Assembly (NCBI GenBank): GCA_014607495.2
Contig: CP053167.1
Span: 5,766,001-5,830,000 of the forward strand
Direction: 5' to 3'
Source of the DNA: Carposina sasakii
Lineage: Eukaryota; Arthropoda; Insecta; Lepidoptera; Carposinidae
DNA: 64,000 bases
A program made the position numbers and the translations under genes. Below the pieces are notes generated by a model. It did not search any database. It was not told where the DNA came from and saw only the letters and a list, made by a program, of their open reading frames with translations. Shown piece after piece: positions 48,084 to 58,140 of this stretch; within the stretch, counting starts at the first letter, position 1, and each line of letters opens with the position of its first letter.

Positions 48084-48895
48084 ATTTTTACATATTTAGT
48101 GCAAATAATTAATTGATTGATCACCATTATCCTTTGTTCTTGTTGTCATACAAAGCATCAATCGATGGAGGTTTGTCGTCGATATGTTTGCTCCAATAGG
48201 AAGTTTTCATTTCTGTGCATTCGTCAAGTCACGTGACGAATTCCAACCGCTATTGGTGGAAGTGTTATGACAACGAACATCGATGTCGAACGGTTACATT
48301 GTCCAAAAACCTATCAATCGCGCTACATACTGTTAACATATTTATTACTAAATCACAACCAGAACATTATGTTATGTACATTAGGTATCGAATTTTTAAA
48401 TTTTTTTAGCAAAGAAACACTTTGAAAATGTCTGAAACAATAACAAATGGATGCAGCCAAACCAAATCTAAACCATAACCAAATACATTCCGTTATCATA
48501 TACCATTCCGTGAAGGATAAATACTCGTAATCCATAAGTGCTTTAGTCTATCGTCGTTGTCTAGGGCAGATGATCGTTTAATCCAACTATAATATAATAT
48601 TTACCTTATTTAATAAATTAAAATACATAGGTATTACCTTTTAAAATACACTACGAGATTTACGACGGGTACGTAGTAATATTTAATTCAAATATAAATA
48701 TTTTATGATGTTGACATATCTATGAGTATTAGTGTAGTAATTCATTATATCATATCTAGGTAAATTTGGAAGATTATTTATACAGAGTATTAGCGTCCGA
48801 GGAGGGTTGGCGTCACACAGGCAACCGGCCGTAAAACAAACGCCAAATCTTTGACAGCATGGGTTTCGAAAGAAGAAGAGAAGAAGTTACATTTT
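48084..48895. other. No recognisable gene
   Basis: 48185-48270 contains CTCCAATAGGAAG and TTCCAACCGCTATTGGTGG, related in inverse to 7495-7545, so probably an old repeat. CAAACGCCAAATC near 48838 and flanks not recognised. Confidence 0.35.
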
Positions 48896-49107
48896 GTTAA
48901 ATATTTAATTGTATCAGGTGTTGGCGAAACATATGTCGATTAAAAATTTTAATTGGTTTTCGGATTAGCAGCTATATATTTATGGTCGCATGCTAGGTGC
49001 TTGGGTCTGGCTTCGCGTTGCGACACTAGTCTTGTGTGCGTGATCATGAGTCGACAGATCCGAGGGTGGGTGTAGGGCCCGGTGGTGGGCGACCCCTCAA
49101 TGGAAGT
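48896..49107 (+). repeat. Family H repeat, copy 3 (left arm lost)
   Basis: TTAATTGTATCAGGTGTTGG at the start and GTCGACAGATCCGAGGGTG, GGGCCCGGTGGTGGGCG and ACCCCTCAATGGAAG at the end. The sequence that should form the left arm (about 48985-49010, GGTGCTTGGGTCTGGC) no longer pairs with the right one. Confidence 0.6.
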
Positions 49108-49494
49108 TACATATTGCCTACCCCATAAATCTTCAGAAGATTTCCAATCAAAGATAAAGTAGTATCCAGTGTAGGGCTGAGTCAGTATCCGACACGTTTA
49201 AGTTAATAAAAACACGGATTCTGGGATATACAAGACATAAACAACAGACAGACCGAATTATTCTCGCATTAATAATATTAAGTAGACATTGCAGTAGTGT
49301 TGCATATAAGGAGCGGTAATATCAAATGCAATGTGGTAGACAATAGACTCGGTTTGGTCATCTTTAATTAAGTTACTTCATTATCTCGACCCCTGCTGAT
49401 TTATGTCTTTCACGACTCATGTATATTAATCGTGTAATAAGATCAGATTTGCCGTGCCGCGTGGTGCCGGCAGAGTAGTAATTCGTACCACTCT
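49108..49494. other. No recognisable feature
   Basis: Nothing recognised. Confidence 0.4.
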
Positions 49495-49715
49495 ATGTCT
49501 GCCCGTGAGTATCGTACGAGGCGATTAGGGGTTTCCGGGAGGTGAGCAGCAGCGCCTCCCGTGTTGACAACATAATCTAAAATACAAACTGCGGTCACCA
49601 ACACGCCTGCCCATCGTGGTGACTATGGGCAAATACCCCCTATGGCAGTCTTGTGGCGTGCCCTGGGGAAGCCTACGTCCAGTAGTGGACTGCAATAGGC
49701 TCATGATGATGAAGA
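49495..49715 (+). repeat. Family L repeat with GAT tail
   Basis: ATGTCTGCCCGTGAGTATC, GGGTTTCCGGGAGGTGAGC, CGGTCACCAACACGCCTGCC, GGCGTGCCCTGGGGAAGCC and AGTAGTGGACTGCAATAGG, then CTCATGATGATGAAGAT. One of the most complete copies here. Confidence 0.7.
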
Positions 49716-49952
49716 TCAGATTTAGCAGTTATCGAAAGTACCTAAAGATAAGAGAAACAACTTAACTTAAAACGTTAGCAAGTAGCTAGAGTTCGATTCA
49801 GTAGAGTGGATTGATCTGGATTTCGAAATTAATATTTTTTGCAAACACATTATTTGTTAAACCACTGACCGTATTATTACAGGAAGTTTTTAAACTTCTT
49901 TCAAGCTAAATATTGCCTACTAATAATCCATAAATTTAGCTGTAAAATTTGA

Positions 49953-51037
49953 TTTTTAGGGCTCCGTACCTCAAAAGGAAAAAACGGAACCCTTATAGGA
50001 TCACTTTGTTGTCCGTCTGTCCGTCCGTCCGTCTGTCAAGACCCTTTTTCTCAGGAACGCGTGGAGGTATGAAGCTGAAATTTATATCAATTACTCAGGT
50101 CTACTGTCCCTTGAAGCTGTGAAAAAATCAAACTTCTAAGCCAACGCAATCAAAAGATACAGCCGTTTATGCCGCAAATTTTCGACACTTGCAAGGGAAT
50201 CAAAACCTACAGGGTGCTTCCCGTGAACTCAGAATCTTGAAATTTGGTACGAAGCAACGTCTTATAGCATAGATAAAGGAAAAATTACGAAAACCATAAA
50301 TTTTTAGTTACATCACATAATATTTTTTTTTAAATAATTTTAAACTTACTACCCATTTCCTCATAAACGCGTAGAGGTATTAAATTGAAATTCATACCAA
50401 ATACTCAGGTCTATAATACCTTTAAGCTGTAGCAAAATCAAACTTCTATGTCAACGCAATCAAAAGAAACAGCAATTTAAGCTGCATATTTTGAAACTCG
50501 CAAGTACTCGCAAGGGAATCAAAACCTAAAGGGTACTTCCAGTCGACCTAGAATCTTGAAATTTGGCATGAAGCAACGTTTTATAGCACACATAAAGGAA
50601 AAATTCCGAAAACCTTAAATTTTTAGTTACATTACAAAATATATATTTTTTAATAAATTTAAGGTCTGGTTCAAATTTAATACTTAATTAATATTTTTGA
50701 ACCAGATTTCTAAATAGTGACTAAAAAACTTAGTAAATAAATAACTTTAATAAAAGAACTTTCGCAAGTCTGCTGCAAGGCTAGTATAAGTGTTTCAGTT
50801 ATATTATAGATAAATGATATGTGTTAATATAAAATAAAGGATTACTTAAACGATAAAGAGATCTTTGTCTTAAATTTATGCTCCTCCATCTTTCCCCATT
50901 GTAATGTTATGAATTTCATTTTGCAATAAAAATACCATAGTTATGACTCGATTGTCGTAATGAACGAACTTTGTAAACCTTGCAGGTTTGTACGGAACCC
51001 TCGGTGCGCGAGTCCGACTCGCACTTGGCCGGTTTTT
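49953..51037 (+). mobile_element. Family C composite repeat, copy 2
   Basis: Matches 28493-29195 and 29375-29516 almost base for base, but 50659-50896 (238 bp) replaces the 179-bp block 29196-29374 of copy 1. The replacement starts with a small hairpin (TCTGGTTCAAA...TTTGAACCAGA) and lacks the third tandem unit and the 25-bp inverted repeat. Termini as in copy 1. A 200-bp insertion into a slightly different copy, or recombination between subfamilies, would explain it. Confidence 0.7.
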
Positions 51038-51379
51038 AAATAGTCTATCTAAGTCTCCTATCTAAATAAAGTAAACCTATCTAAGTTTAGATGCGGTTTT
51101 GTAACAACACCGTGAGAAACTAACGCGACTATTTCAAAAAACTATTTGGTGAATATATTGACTCCTATTTTTATTATGTTCTTTTTTATTATATTAAATA
51201 TTTTCTAAAAATAGATTAGATTTCAGAATCTCATCAATTGACATCATCATATGATGTCGATGACCATAATTTAAATCGAAATATAATTGGTGAGTATGCT
51301 TACATACATACATACACCATTATCCCGCAAAGAGGATTGCCAGAAATGCTCAAAGTACAAACCACACACTTTTGACCAC

Positions 51380-51560
51380 AGTGTGATTTTCGGAATATGT
51401 TGCCAACACGGAAGGCGCTGCTGCCCAGCTCCCGGAAATTTCTTGGTCACTTCTTACGATACCCACGATATAGAGTAGGCTGCTTCCGACCGGTCGGAGT
51501 GGAGGTTGTTAAGGGAGGCCTATGTCCAACAGTGGACTTCTCAGGGCTGTAAATAATGAT
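51380..51560. repeat. Chimeric family L-type repeat
   Basis: The first half is inverted (GTGTGATTTTCGGAATATG, GCCCAGCTCCCGGAAA). The second half is direct (TTCCGACCGGTCGGAGTGG, GGGAGGCCTATGTCCAACAG, then a TAATGATGATGATGA tail) and resembles a sister repeat with an ACCGGTCGGAGTGG motif. Two related fragments are thus joined head to head. The 63-codon frame here is incidental. Confidence 0.5.
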
Positions 51561-51924
51561 GATGATGAGAGTAATGACTACTCTGCCGACACCATACGTC
51601 TTAAACAATAGTATGGCATCTATAATATAGTATACTATAAATACTATGATTATTTATTATCGAAGCTATCCACAAGGTTAACAAATACCTACTTAATAGG
51701 CGCAGCCTTTAGTTTTAAAGGGCACTCTAATCAATTTGGATTTTAAAGGGTTTTCACATTTTTTTATCGAATGACAAGCCCATTGTTTGACCTTAATCAT
51801 AGAGTTTTATGTATATTATTATTAAAGCGATGAATTATTATGAGTTGCGCTATAGTAGGTACGTTTCACGCTGCCTAATATAAAGAATTGTTGTAATAAA
51901 TAAAATACAAAGATATACATACTG
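51561..51924. other. No recognisable feature
   Basis: AT-rich; nothing recognised. Confidence 0.4.
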
Positions 51925-52500
51925 CGAGCTCCCAAAAATGGTGTAATCAGAACTGCTGAGATCGGTAGAGATTTGATCCCACAGCCACGTTTGCCCTAGC
52001 GAGGTCAGATGTTAAAGATCTGTGACAAGTTGATCGTCTGAGAGAACGCCCGTATTCCTTAGTCCACTCTTACGACATGCACAGAGATGCAGCTCATCTA
52101 TTTTAGTGTAGTTTTTTCGTTGCCATCCTTAACGAAGGGTACGTACTCTATACATCAAATAAAGCAAGTATATGCCAAAAAAATGCTTGGAAAAGATGTA
52201 AATTTTTTTGAAAAAATTGATCGGGTGAAATTTAAAGTGTCTAGTGTTTATGCTAGTGTTTTCATAGACATATATTTATTATTTCTCGTGAAAAAATCTT
52301 GCTACACGCGTCAATGTGCATTTATGCAGAAAAACGCAATCTAATTACTCAAATTTGGACCCTAATATCTTGGGAACCAGACGCTTCCCAGGTATGCTTC
52401 CATGGAGAAAAATGATCGTGGTAATGAGGAGATTCCGTAGTTTTCGGGAACGTTGACGACCAAAAATTATCCTGTATAGTGTGCCGCATTAGCACAGGAA
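51925..52500 (-). repeat. Family S repeat split by a family M MITE
   Basis: On the minus strand the order is CTGTGCTAATGCGGCAC, then (after the MITE at 52108-52474) CACTAAAATAGATGAGCTGC, CATGTCGTAAGAGTGGAC, TTCTCTCAGACG, CAACTTGTCACAGATC and GCTGTGGGATCAAATC. Without the insert this is the family S order seen at 54001. Confidence 0.55.
52108..52474 (-). mobile_element. Family M MITE, copy 4
   Basis: Inverted copy inside a family S repeat. One end is GTCGTCAACGTTCCCG... ATCCTG inverted with TA after it (52475-52476). The other, GTAGTTTTTTCGTTGCC, has lost the CAGGGTG consensus. An 85-codon plus frame across it is incidental. Confidence 0.65.
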
Positions 52501-52817
52501 GAAGGATCTTAAATATGCACAAAATAAGTAGATGTACATACATATTTATTTTATATTTATTCATATTATATAAGAATTGTAATAATGACACAGTTCTTAT
52601 TTGCGAATGAGAGACATCGCAACCTTGAATCAACCTCAAATAGTGATTAGTCAAGGGTACTATTTTGTTTTATTTAACAAAGCTTTATTTATACTTATTT
52701 GTAAAATGAATATTACGTGGAAAATCCGTTAGATTATATCAGGACTGTTTCACGGATAAACACAAATTCGGTTTATGTTCCGGTTAAATAGAATCATAGA
52801 GGATATCCAACAGTCAT
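52501..52817. other. No recognisable feature
   Basis: Nothing recognised. Confidence 0.4.
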
Positions 52818-52965
52818 GTTTAGCATTGCGGTATCAGATGTTATTGATGACTATCAGCTTATCACCTCAGAGAATGCCAGAGTTCCTCACTCTTACTTCA
52901 TGCACGAAAGGAGATGCAGCTGATGCATTCTAGTGAATCCCCGCATCAGTACAGGAATTACGCCA
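52818..52965 (-). repeat. Family S fragment
   Basis: Minus strand: TTCCTGTACTGATGCGGGG, ATTCACTAGAATGCATCAGC, AGCTGCATCTCC and GAACTCTGGCATTCTC follow the family S order. Confidence 0.5.
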
Positions 52966-53269
52966 TTATTATTTACTGATAGTCCAGCCTTCAAATGAGA
53001 TTTTTACGCACACCTCATCAGCATAGTGGACATGCGTCAAAGCTTAAAACATGAAGGCATGACAAAGAGGAGAGGACGTTGCAACGTTTGTTAAAACTGT
53101 GGACTTTCGCGATTGGCGGGATAAAGGTAGATTTGGCAATAGCCAAAGGCCATTTGTATCAACAAGCGTACAACACTGACAACTGTCCCTACGTGCAATA
53201 CGGCGATAGTAACCAGCTAGATGTAGTAAAATGAAAAAAGGGTCTAAACTATGTACTACATATAACAGC
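52966..53269. other. No recognisable gene
   Basis: GC-richer than average (TTCGCGATTGGCGGG near 53107). A 108-codon minus frame overlaps it and the family L fragment that follows, with no motif I recognise. Confidence 0.3.
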
Positions 53270-53325
53270 CTATTGCAGTCCAGGACGTAGGCCTCCCGCA
53301 GAGCATACCACAACACTACGCTTGC
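53270..53325 (-). repeat. Family L fragment
   Basis: Inverted: AGCCTATTGCAGTCCAGG, ACGTAGGCCTCCCGCAG, CATACCACAACAC. Confidence 0.5.
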
Positions 53326-53814
53326 CGACGCGCGGTTATCATTCAAGAACCCGCTTACTCCACCGTCCATCGGTTACGACATACTACGACAGACTTAACC
53401 AAACTACTAACGTCACACAAATTTAAGGCAATGATTGGTTTATATTGCGCTATACCTAGACACCAGGATTACATTGACTAAAATATCTTCTATGTGTAGG
53501 TACTTCCTTCATGCCATGCAGCATGTCCGATAAGGTACTTACAATATGGTCGAATCTCCGCCCATATTATGTTTGTATGGTCATACAGAATATCACGTTG
53601 AAGAAACATGATATTCAAAAGATAAAATGATTGATTATGAGCAACGTAATATACCTCATTTCACCGTGATCATTAGTAAAGGGATGTAGGTTGTACTAAT
53701 TTGACTTAATTAATTTGTCGTTAAGCATGTATGAGGTTTATTATTTTTTCCGGAAAATATTAACAAATCAAATATCATAGATTTTACTTGTGAGTCGATA
53801 GCCTTAAGCTATAA
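53326..53814. other. No recognisable feature
   Basis: Nothing recognised. Confidence 0.4.
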
Positions 53815-53938
53815 CGGTGCTGTCATAATATAGCAGCCGCACAAATGCAAAAACGCGCCCCCTTTAGGATGCCGATATGAGATTTTTTTCATGGCAGCTA
53901 TTATTAGATCCAGCACCGTAGCCGCTAGGACAGCACCG
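53815..53938. mobile_element. Small MITE with CGGTGCTGTC ends
   Basis: CGGTGCTGTC at 53815-53824 and its exact inverse at 53929-53938 frame 124 bp. Inner sequences (ATAGCAGCCGC; AGCCGCTAGGAC) extend the similarity. No clear target duplication. Confidence 0.45.
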
Positions 53939-54000
53939 CCAAATCAAAGCTAAAAAAAGTTCGTGATACCTATAATCTAATAATCTGTTATATTATGTAA

Positions 54001-54240
54001 TCATGTGCTGATGCGGTACTTCACTAGAATGCATTTGCTGCATCCACTTCTGTGTATAGGTAAGTACCTATATAGTGTAAGAGTCGACTAAGGAACTCGG
54101 GCATTCTCAGGCAATTTGCTAGCAACTTGTCACTGATAATTTACATCTGTCCCCGCTATTCTAAAGATTGCTGTGGGATGTTCTTTATGATTCTGCAGTT
54201 CTGGCTACCCCATTTCGGGAAAACATCCGTTTGCATATAT
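54001..54240 (+). repeat. Family S repeat, reference copy
   Basis: GTGCTGATGCGGTACTTCAC, TAGAATGCATTTGCTGCATC, AGAGTCGACTAAGGAACTCG, GGGCATTCTC, AACTTGTCACTGATAATTTA, CATCTGTCCCCGC, TGCAGTTCTGGCTACCCC and ATTTCGGGAAAACATCC. Copies at 55012, 61325 and 62308 follow the same order. Confidence 0.6.
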
Positions 54241-54299
54241 AATAATATGTGTTATTTATTATCTTATTTTCTATGCTGCTCTGGGAGTAAAAAAAAATC

Positions 54300-54505
54300 T
54301 TTCCGGGCATACTGTACAAGTCAGTAGAGGGACAAGAGGGTCTTGGTGTTTTGTAGGCGGTGGGTTGACCACCTGTTGCTACTAACCGAACTTGTACATC
54401 TCATCTAGACCCTCAAAATTGGTCAGAAGTAGCACCATGTAGTTCTATCGGCCCTTGATGCTCTGCCTACCCCGTAAGGGATAAAGGCGTGATTATATGT
54501 ATGTA
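54300..54505 (-). repeat. Family P repeat, full inverted copy
   Basis: Inverse of the 27813 copy: CCGGGCATACTGTACAAGTC, GTCTTGGTGTTTTGTAGGC, CTCTGCCTACCCCGTAAGGG and an ATGTATGTATG end. It follows the family S copy at 54001 after about 60 bp. Confidence 0.65.
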
Positions 54506-54610
54506 TGTTATTTATTGTCTAATGTCTTACCTAGGCACTGTATCATATTACTCATAACTACCGTTTGACGGTCACCCATAACTCAGTTGTGTCGCAAGAT
54601 AGACATTTAA

Positions 54611-54820
54611 GGCTCGAGCACACCGGATGGGTATGCGTGCACGTAAGCGTAGACGTACACGTACCTTTGAGTTTAATGTATAGAACTGTCACCGTTTGAC
54701 GTCTATGTTCACGTCTACGGTCCGGTCTGCCCGTGCCTATACAGTTCCATACATTACAACTCAGAGGTACGTATACGTCTACGCTTACGTGCACGCACAC
54801 GCATCCGGTGTGCTCGAGCC
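54611..54820. mobile_element. Long palindromic element flanked by TTTAA
   Basis: Left end GGCTCGAGCACACCGGATG and right end CATCCGGTGTGCTCGAGCC (inverted) start two arms of about 80-100 bp that are imperfect reverse complements through the centre near 54715. Both arms carry GCACGTAAGCGTAGACGTA-type runs. TTTAA precedes the left end and follows the right end, suggesting a TTAA-type target duplication. Opposing 80- and 95-codon frames are an effect of the palindrome. Confidence 0.75.
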
Positions 54821-55011
54821 TTTAACACTGGCTTTCGCATTTATATTCTTATTTAGGATCCAATCGACGCCAAAATTTAAATGTACGGTACTATATGTTG
54901 TAACAGTAACCTTTGAAAATAACTATAATTTTAAGTGGTCTTGTATTACTTACATAGAAGTCGTAAATATTTGTTATGTTTAGTTGTTCTATCAATTTGT
55001 TTATAGTTTGG

Positions 55012-55115
55012 TCTTATGCTGATGTGGGGCTTCACTAGAATATATTGGCTGCATTTCATTCCGTGCATGTCGTAAGGAGACTTAGGGAACTCACGGGCGT
55101 TCCCTTAGGTTTCAT
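55012..55115 (+). repeat. Family S fragment
   Basis: TATGCTGATGTGGGGCTTCA, CTAGAATATATTGGCTGCAT, ATGTCGTAAGGAGACTTAGG and GCGTTCCCTTAGG follow the first half of family S. Confidence 0.5.
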
Positions 55116-55181
55116 TTCTAATCTGAATATAATATATGTCAGTATTTACGGTATGTACCCATATCAAGCTTAGTGTCATGT

Positions 55182-55346
55182 CAGGCCCTCTAGCATGACC
55201 ACGCATCGTGGATATCGTATCGTACGATATCGTATCGACTCTATACAAAATTCAACATTGCGGCTATATTTATCGTATTTTGACAGGCTAAACATCGATA
55301 AATCGGATTATCATATCGCGTTTCGCAGATCATGCTAGGCTTGCAG
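55182..55346. mobile_element. Probable MITE with CTAGCATGA ends
   Basis: GGCCCTCTAGCATGACC on the left and GATCATGCTAGGCTTGC on the right are inverted. The interior is rich in ATCGTATCG repeats. Termini imperfect; target site not clear. Confidence 0.4.
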
Positions 55347-55929
55347 GTTATAAAAAAAACGCTAAATCTCAATATTTACCTACTAATCTTTCCTAAACCA
55401 TATAGCGCTGAATATACGGAAGGAACAAAACCAAATAGCAGTACCTACCTACAAGAGTAGGTAACTAATGTAAGATGCTTCCTCAATCAGCAATTATCTC
55501 GCTATAATCGTGAGTTCACTTCATCGCACTCACGAAGATCTCTCACATTGGCGCTACTATCAAAGCTACTATTAACACTGCTAAATAAATTTATGTAGTT
55601 CCAGTAAAATCTGTCGGCCGTATAGAAACAGATGTAGTACCAACACGGAATTTACATACTATGTTCAATGTTATATACAAGTATGCGTGAAGTATTACAC
55701 GTCATCAATGATCGCCATCATCAGCACCCATTAATCTGCAGCCCGTTTAAAAACTACATCATATTTACCAACTTCGGTCAGGAGGTTAAGGTTGTCTATT
55801 TGCCCGACTACAGCGAAGCCGAAAGGATGGGTCATGATTAGTAGTCAATAATGCACGACTTTGTCCCAAAAATGAAATATATACATACATAGGCTGTTAA
55901 ACACAATACCACTCCTTTGCGTCGCGCAG
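55347..55929. other. No recognisable feature
   Basis: Nothing recognised. Confidence 0.4.
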
Positions 55930-55996
55930 TCGGGTAAAAATGGGGTAGACAGAACTGAAGGATCGCGAATGAGATTCTACAGTCACATTTAGCATA
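55930..55996 (-). repeat. Family S fragment
   Basis: Minus strand ATGCTAAATGTGACTGTAG, AATCTCATTCGCGATCC and TTCAGTTCTGTCTACCCCAT resemble the last part of family S. It lies directly before the hAT-type MITE. Confidence 0.4.
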
Positions 55997-56011
55997 GTGG
56001 GGTGTGGTGGC

Positions 56012-56175
56012 GGAGGTTCTCAAACTTTTTTTCTCATAGACCCCTTTCAAAAGTTTTCTGGTTCTGGTGGACTCCCTACAGGCCTACACCACATACTAAT
56101 TAATTGTGAACCCCCATTTTTCTACGCCAACGTAGACCCCCATCGAGTCTCCTGTAGACCCATAGGCCACTGGAC
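56012..56175 (-). mobile_element. hAT-type MITE, copy 2 (diverged)
   Basis: GGAGGTTCTCAAACTTTTTT, CATAGACCCCTTTCAAAAG, CTGGTGGACTCCC, CAGGCCTACACCACATAC and GTAGACCCCCATCGAGTC are the inverse of 43608-43794 in order. The 8-bp target duplication is no longer evident. Confidence 0.65.
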
Positions 56176-57018
56176 CACAAAAAAACACAAAACACGGCTC
56201 ATTCTCTGTTCTATACTGGCAACACTCATTACGATTTTTTGTGCAAGCGCCGTCAATACGCTCTCTGTTTACAAAATAATAATTGAAGAAATTATCTTCA
56301 TTTATATACTGAAAAACACCATCATAACGATAATTTAAATAGAAAGTAATATGCAATTACAGTGCCGGAAATGCGCGAAATGCAACCCATTTTTTGTTTT
56401 TTTTTGCCCTACGCGTGAAACTCGAAAAGTTCAAAATTCAACTAAGTTGTCTATTGTCTAGATATTTTCATAGACAAAAAAATTAAATGTGGTGTCGTGG
56501 GACACCAGGTAGGAACGAAGTTCCTTCGGCTAATGTAGAATCGACACAATTTGCAACAGAAAAATCGTGCTCAATTTTATTTAGGTTTAAAATGTATCTA
56601 TAATGTGAGTATTCGCCACGTGCTTGCCATGAATTCATGAGTATATACTATGCATTGGCGGGGTGGAGTAGTAATAGAGAGAGAAGGGATGAGAGAACGA
56701 AAAGAAAGAGGGAGAAAGAAAAAGGTATTATACACTACTCGCTTGTGTATACGACTGTCGCGCCTGCGCACGTCTCATTTAACGGTTTTATTCCACGCAC
56801 TTTTTCTTACGGTTTTACTATCACATTTTTTTCAGTTCGGTCGCGCAGCAAAATCCCTATCTCCTTCAAGCCTGCCGTAAGGAACTTCGATCCAAAATAT
56901 ACGTACGATATACGTACATATTCGATTTATTTTGTTATTTTCCTGTTTTTTCGTTTTACAATAAAAAAATCGCAACGGGCTTTCTTGTAAGTTACGTACG
57001 TACACTACATTCTATGAA
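56176..57018 (+). other. Probable 5' region of the DIRS-like element
   Basis: Contains GTGGTGTCGTGGGACACC and GGAACGAAGTTCCTTCGGC at about 56490-56530, a purine-rich GAGAGAGAAGG block, and TTTTTTCAGTTCGGTCGCGC near 56830, an initiator-like TCAGT. Overlapping 117- and 76-codon frames have no recognisable domain. Placement as a retrotransposon leader is inferred from position only. The left terminus is not located. Confidence 0.35.
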
Positions 57019-57202
57019 ATGGGGAAGAGGAAATCTACAGACGAAGAATATTTAAGAAAGATTAGGAAATTGCAGAAGAAGTTGGAGAATTATGAGGAGG
57101 AGGAATATTCAGATTCATCCACACCGGCGACACCTGCGGCGAGGGTCCCTCAATCACTTGGTTCTCCGTCACCTATATTAGAAAAAGAAAATGATATAGC
57201 AG
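57019..57202 (+). pseudogene. DIRS-like element, gag-like N-terminus (exon 1)
   Basis: The frame starts ATGGGGAAGAGG and encodes a charged N-terminus (MGKRKSTDEEYLRKIRKLQK), then an acidic/proline-rich stretch. A basic, coiled-coil-prone start followed by acidic, low-complexity sequence is usual for DIRS-group gag proteins. The frame would stop at 57205, three bases beyond an AG/GTTAGT donor-like site. Joining at 57202 to 57560 continues in frame as EHEDFPEELLLALGPEG, a pattern like the conserved leucine-rich LDPELLxxLG region of such gags. Most of gag and the reverse-transcriptase core are missing downstream. Confidence 0.5.
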
Positions 57203-57559
57203 GTTAGTTTGGAGTAACAGTTTCTTTTTTCCCTGTATCTACAGTGATACACCTAACCAAGGTTTTATAGATTGGACAAAAAGTTGATGCAAATGCGCTG
57301 TCACGTAGAGGACAGACAACCTGCTACTATCACAATGCGGATAGACAATACTTACCTACCTTTTAATAATAACCTAGAGCGAACACACTGCGGTTAGACA
57401 CAATATTCACCTACCTTTTAATGATAACCTAGAGCTAACACACTGTGGTTAGATAAGATATATATTCAAATAACCTGCGCTATCATACAACGGATAGACA
57501 TGTGAACCTAATACTTTGTCTAAAACATAAATGATGAATATTACCCATCATTATTTCAG
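57203..57559 (+). other. Candidate intron containing a 55-bp repeat array
   Basis: Begins GTTAGT and ends TTATTTCAG. Removal leaves the gag-like frame open across the join. Inside, ACCTACCTTTTAAT recurs at 57354 and 57409, part of an imperfect ~55-bp tandem array (about 57318-57519) with AACCTAGAGCKAACACACTG and GGTTAGA motifs. The donor is non-ideal. An alternative is an insertion of satellite-like sequence that happens to have splice-like edges. Confidence 0.4.
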
Positions 57560-58140
57560 AACATGAGGATTTCCCTGAAGAGTTATTGCTGGCTTTGGGA
57601 CCTGAAGGCAACGAAACCAAAGAACTGAATTCTCTCAGTTACTGTTCTGTGTGTCCAGCAATACCTTATGGTTGGGTATATACTAAAATAATGGAAAGGC
57701 AAAAATACCTTGCACTTTTACATGCTAATGATAATTATGATGAGAAAATGTGTTTGTCAGAGGAAGTTAGGCCAGAAATGGAATGGTGGTTAAAAAATAT
57801 AGGTAAAAGTAATCCTATAAGACAATATAAATTCCAATTAGAAATACACACAGATGCTTCAACCACTGAGTGGGGAGCAGTCGCAAACCTAGAAAACGCT
57901 TCAGGTTGTTGGTCAGTTCGAGAAAGGAAAAACCACATAAATTATTTAGAATTACAGACTGCTTTCTTGGGATTACAATGTTTTGCTCACAATCTGCACG
58001 ACTGTGAAATACTGCTACGTGTAGACAACACCACTGCAGTGGCATATATAAATAAAATGGGTGATATTAGATTTCCCCATTTAAACTATATAAGTAGAAA
58101 AATATGGCAATGGTGTGAAGTAAGAAATATTTGGATATTG
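57560..58140 (+). pseudogene. DIRS-like pol remnant: connection and RNase H
   Basis: After about 25 residues of gag-like sequence the translation jumps to CPAIPYGWVYTK and LEWW-like motifs. These in DIRS-group elements lie beyond the reverse-transcriptase palm, so the palm (FADD region) appears deleted near 57640. RNase H follows: LEIHTDASTTEWGAV (first Asp), NYLELQTAFLGLQ (Glu), LLRVDNTTAVAYINKMG (second Asp). A +1-type frameshift near 58140 ends this frame at 58152. Confidence 0.7.

Noticed and set aside
56637..56990. 117-codon frame upstream of the DIRS gag
   Set aside because: A second overlapping frame of 76 codons exists in the same stretch and neither has a domain. More likely untranslated leader.
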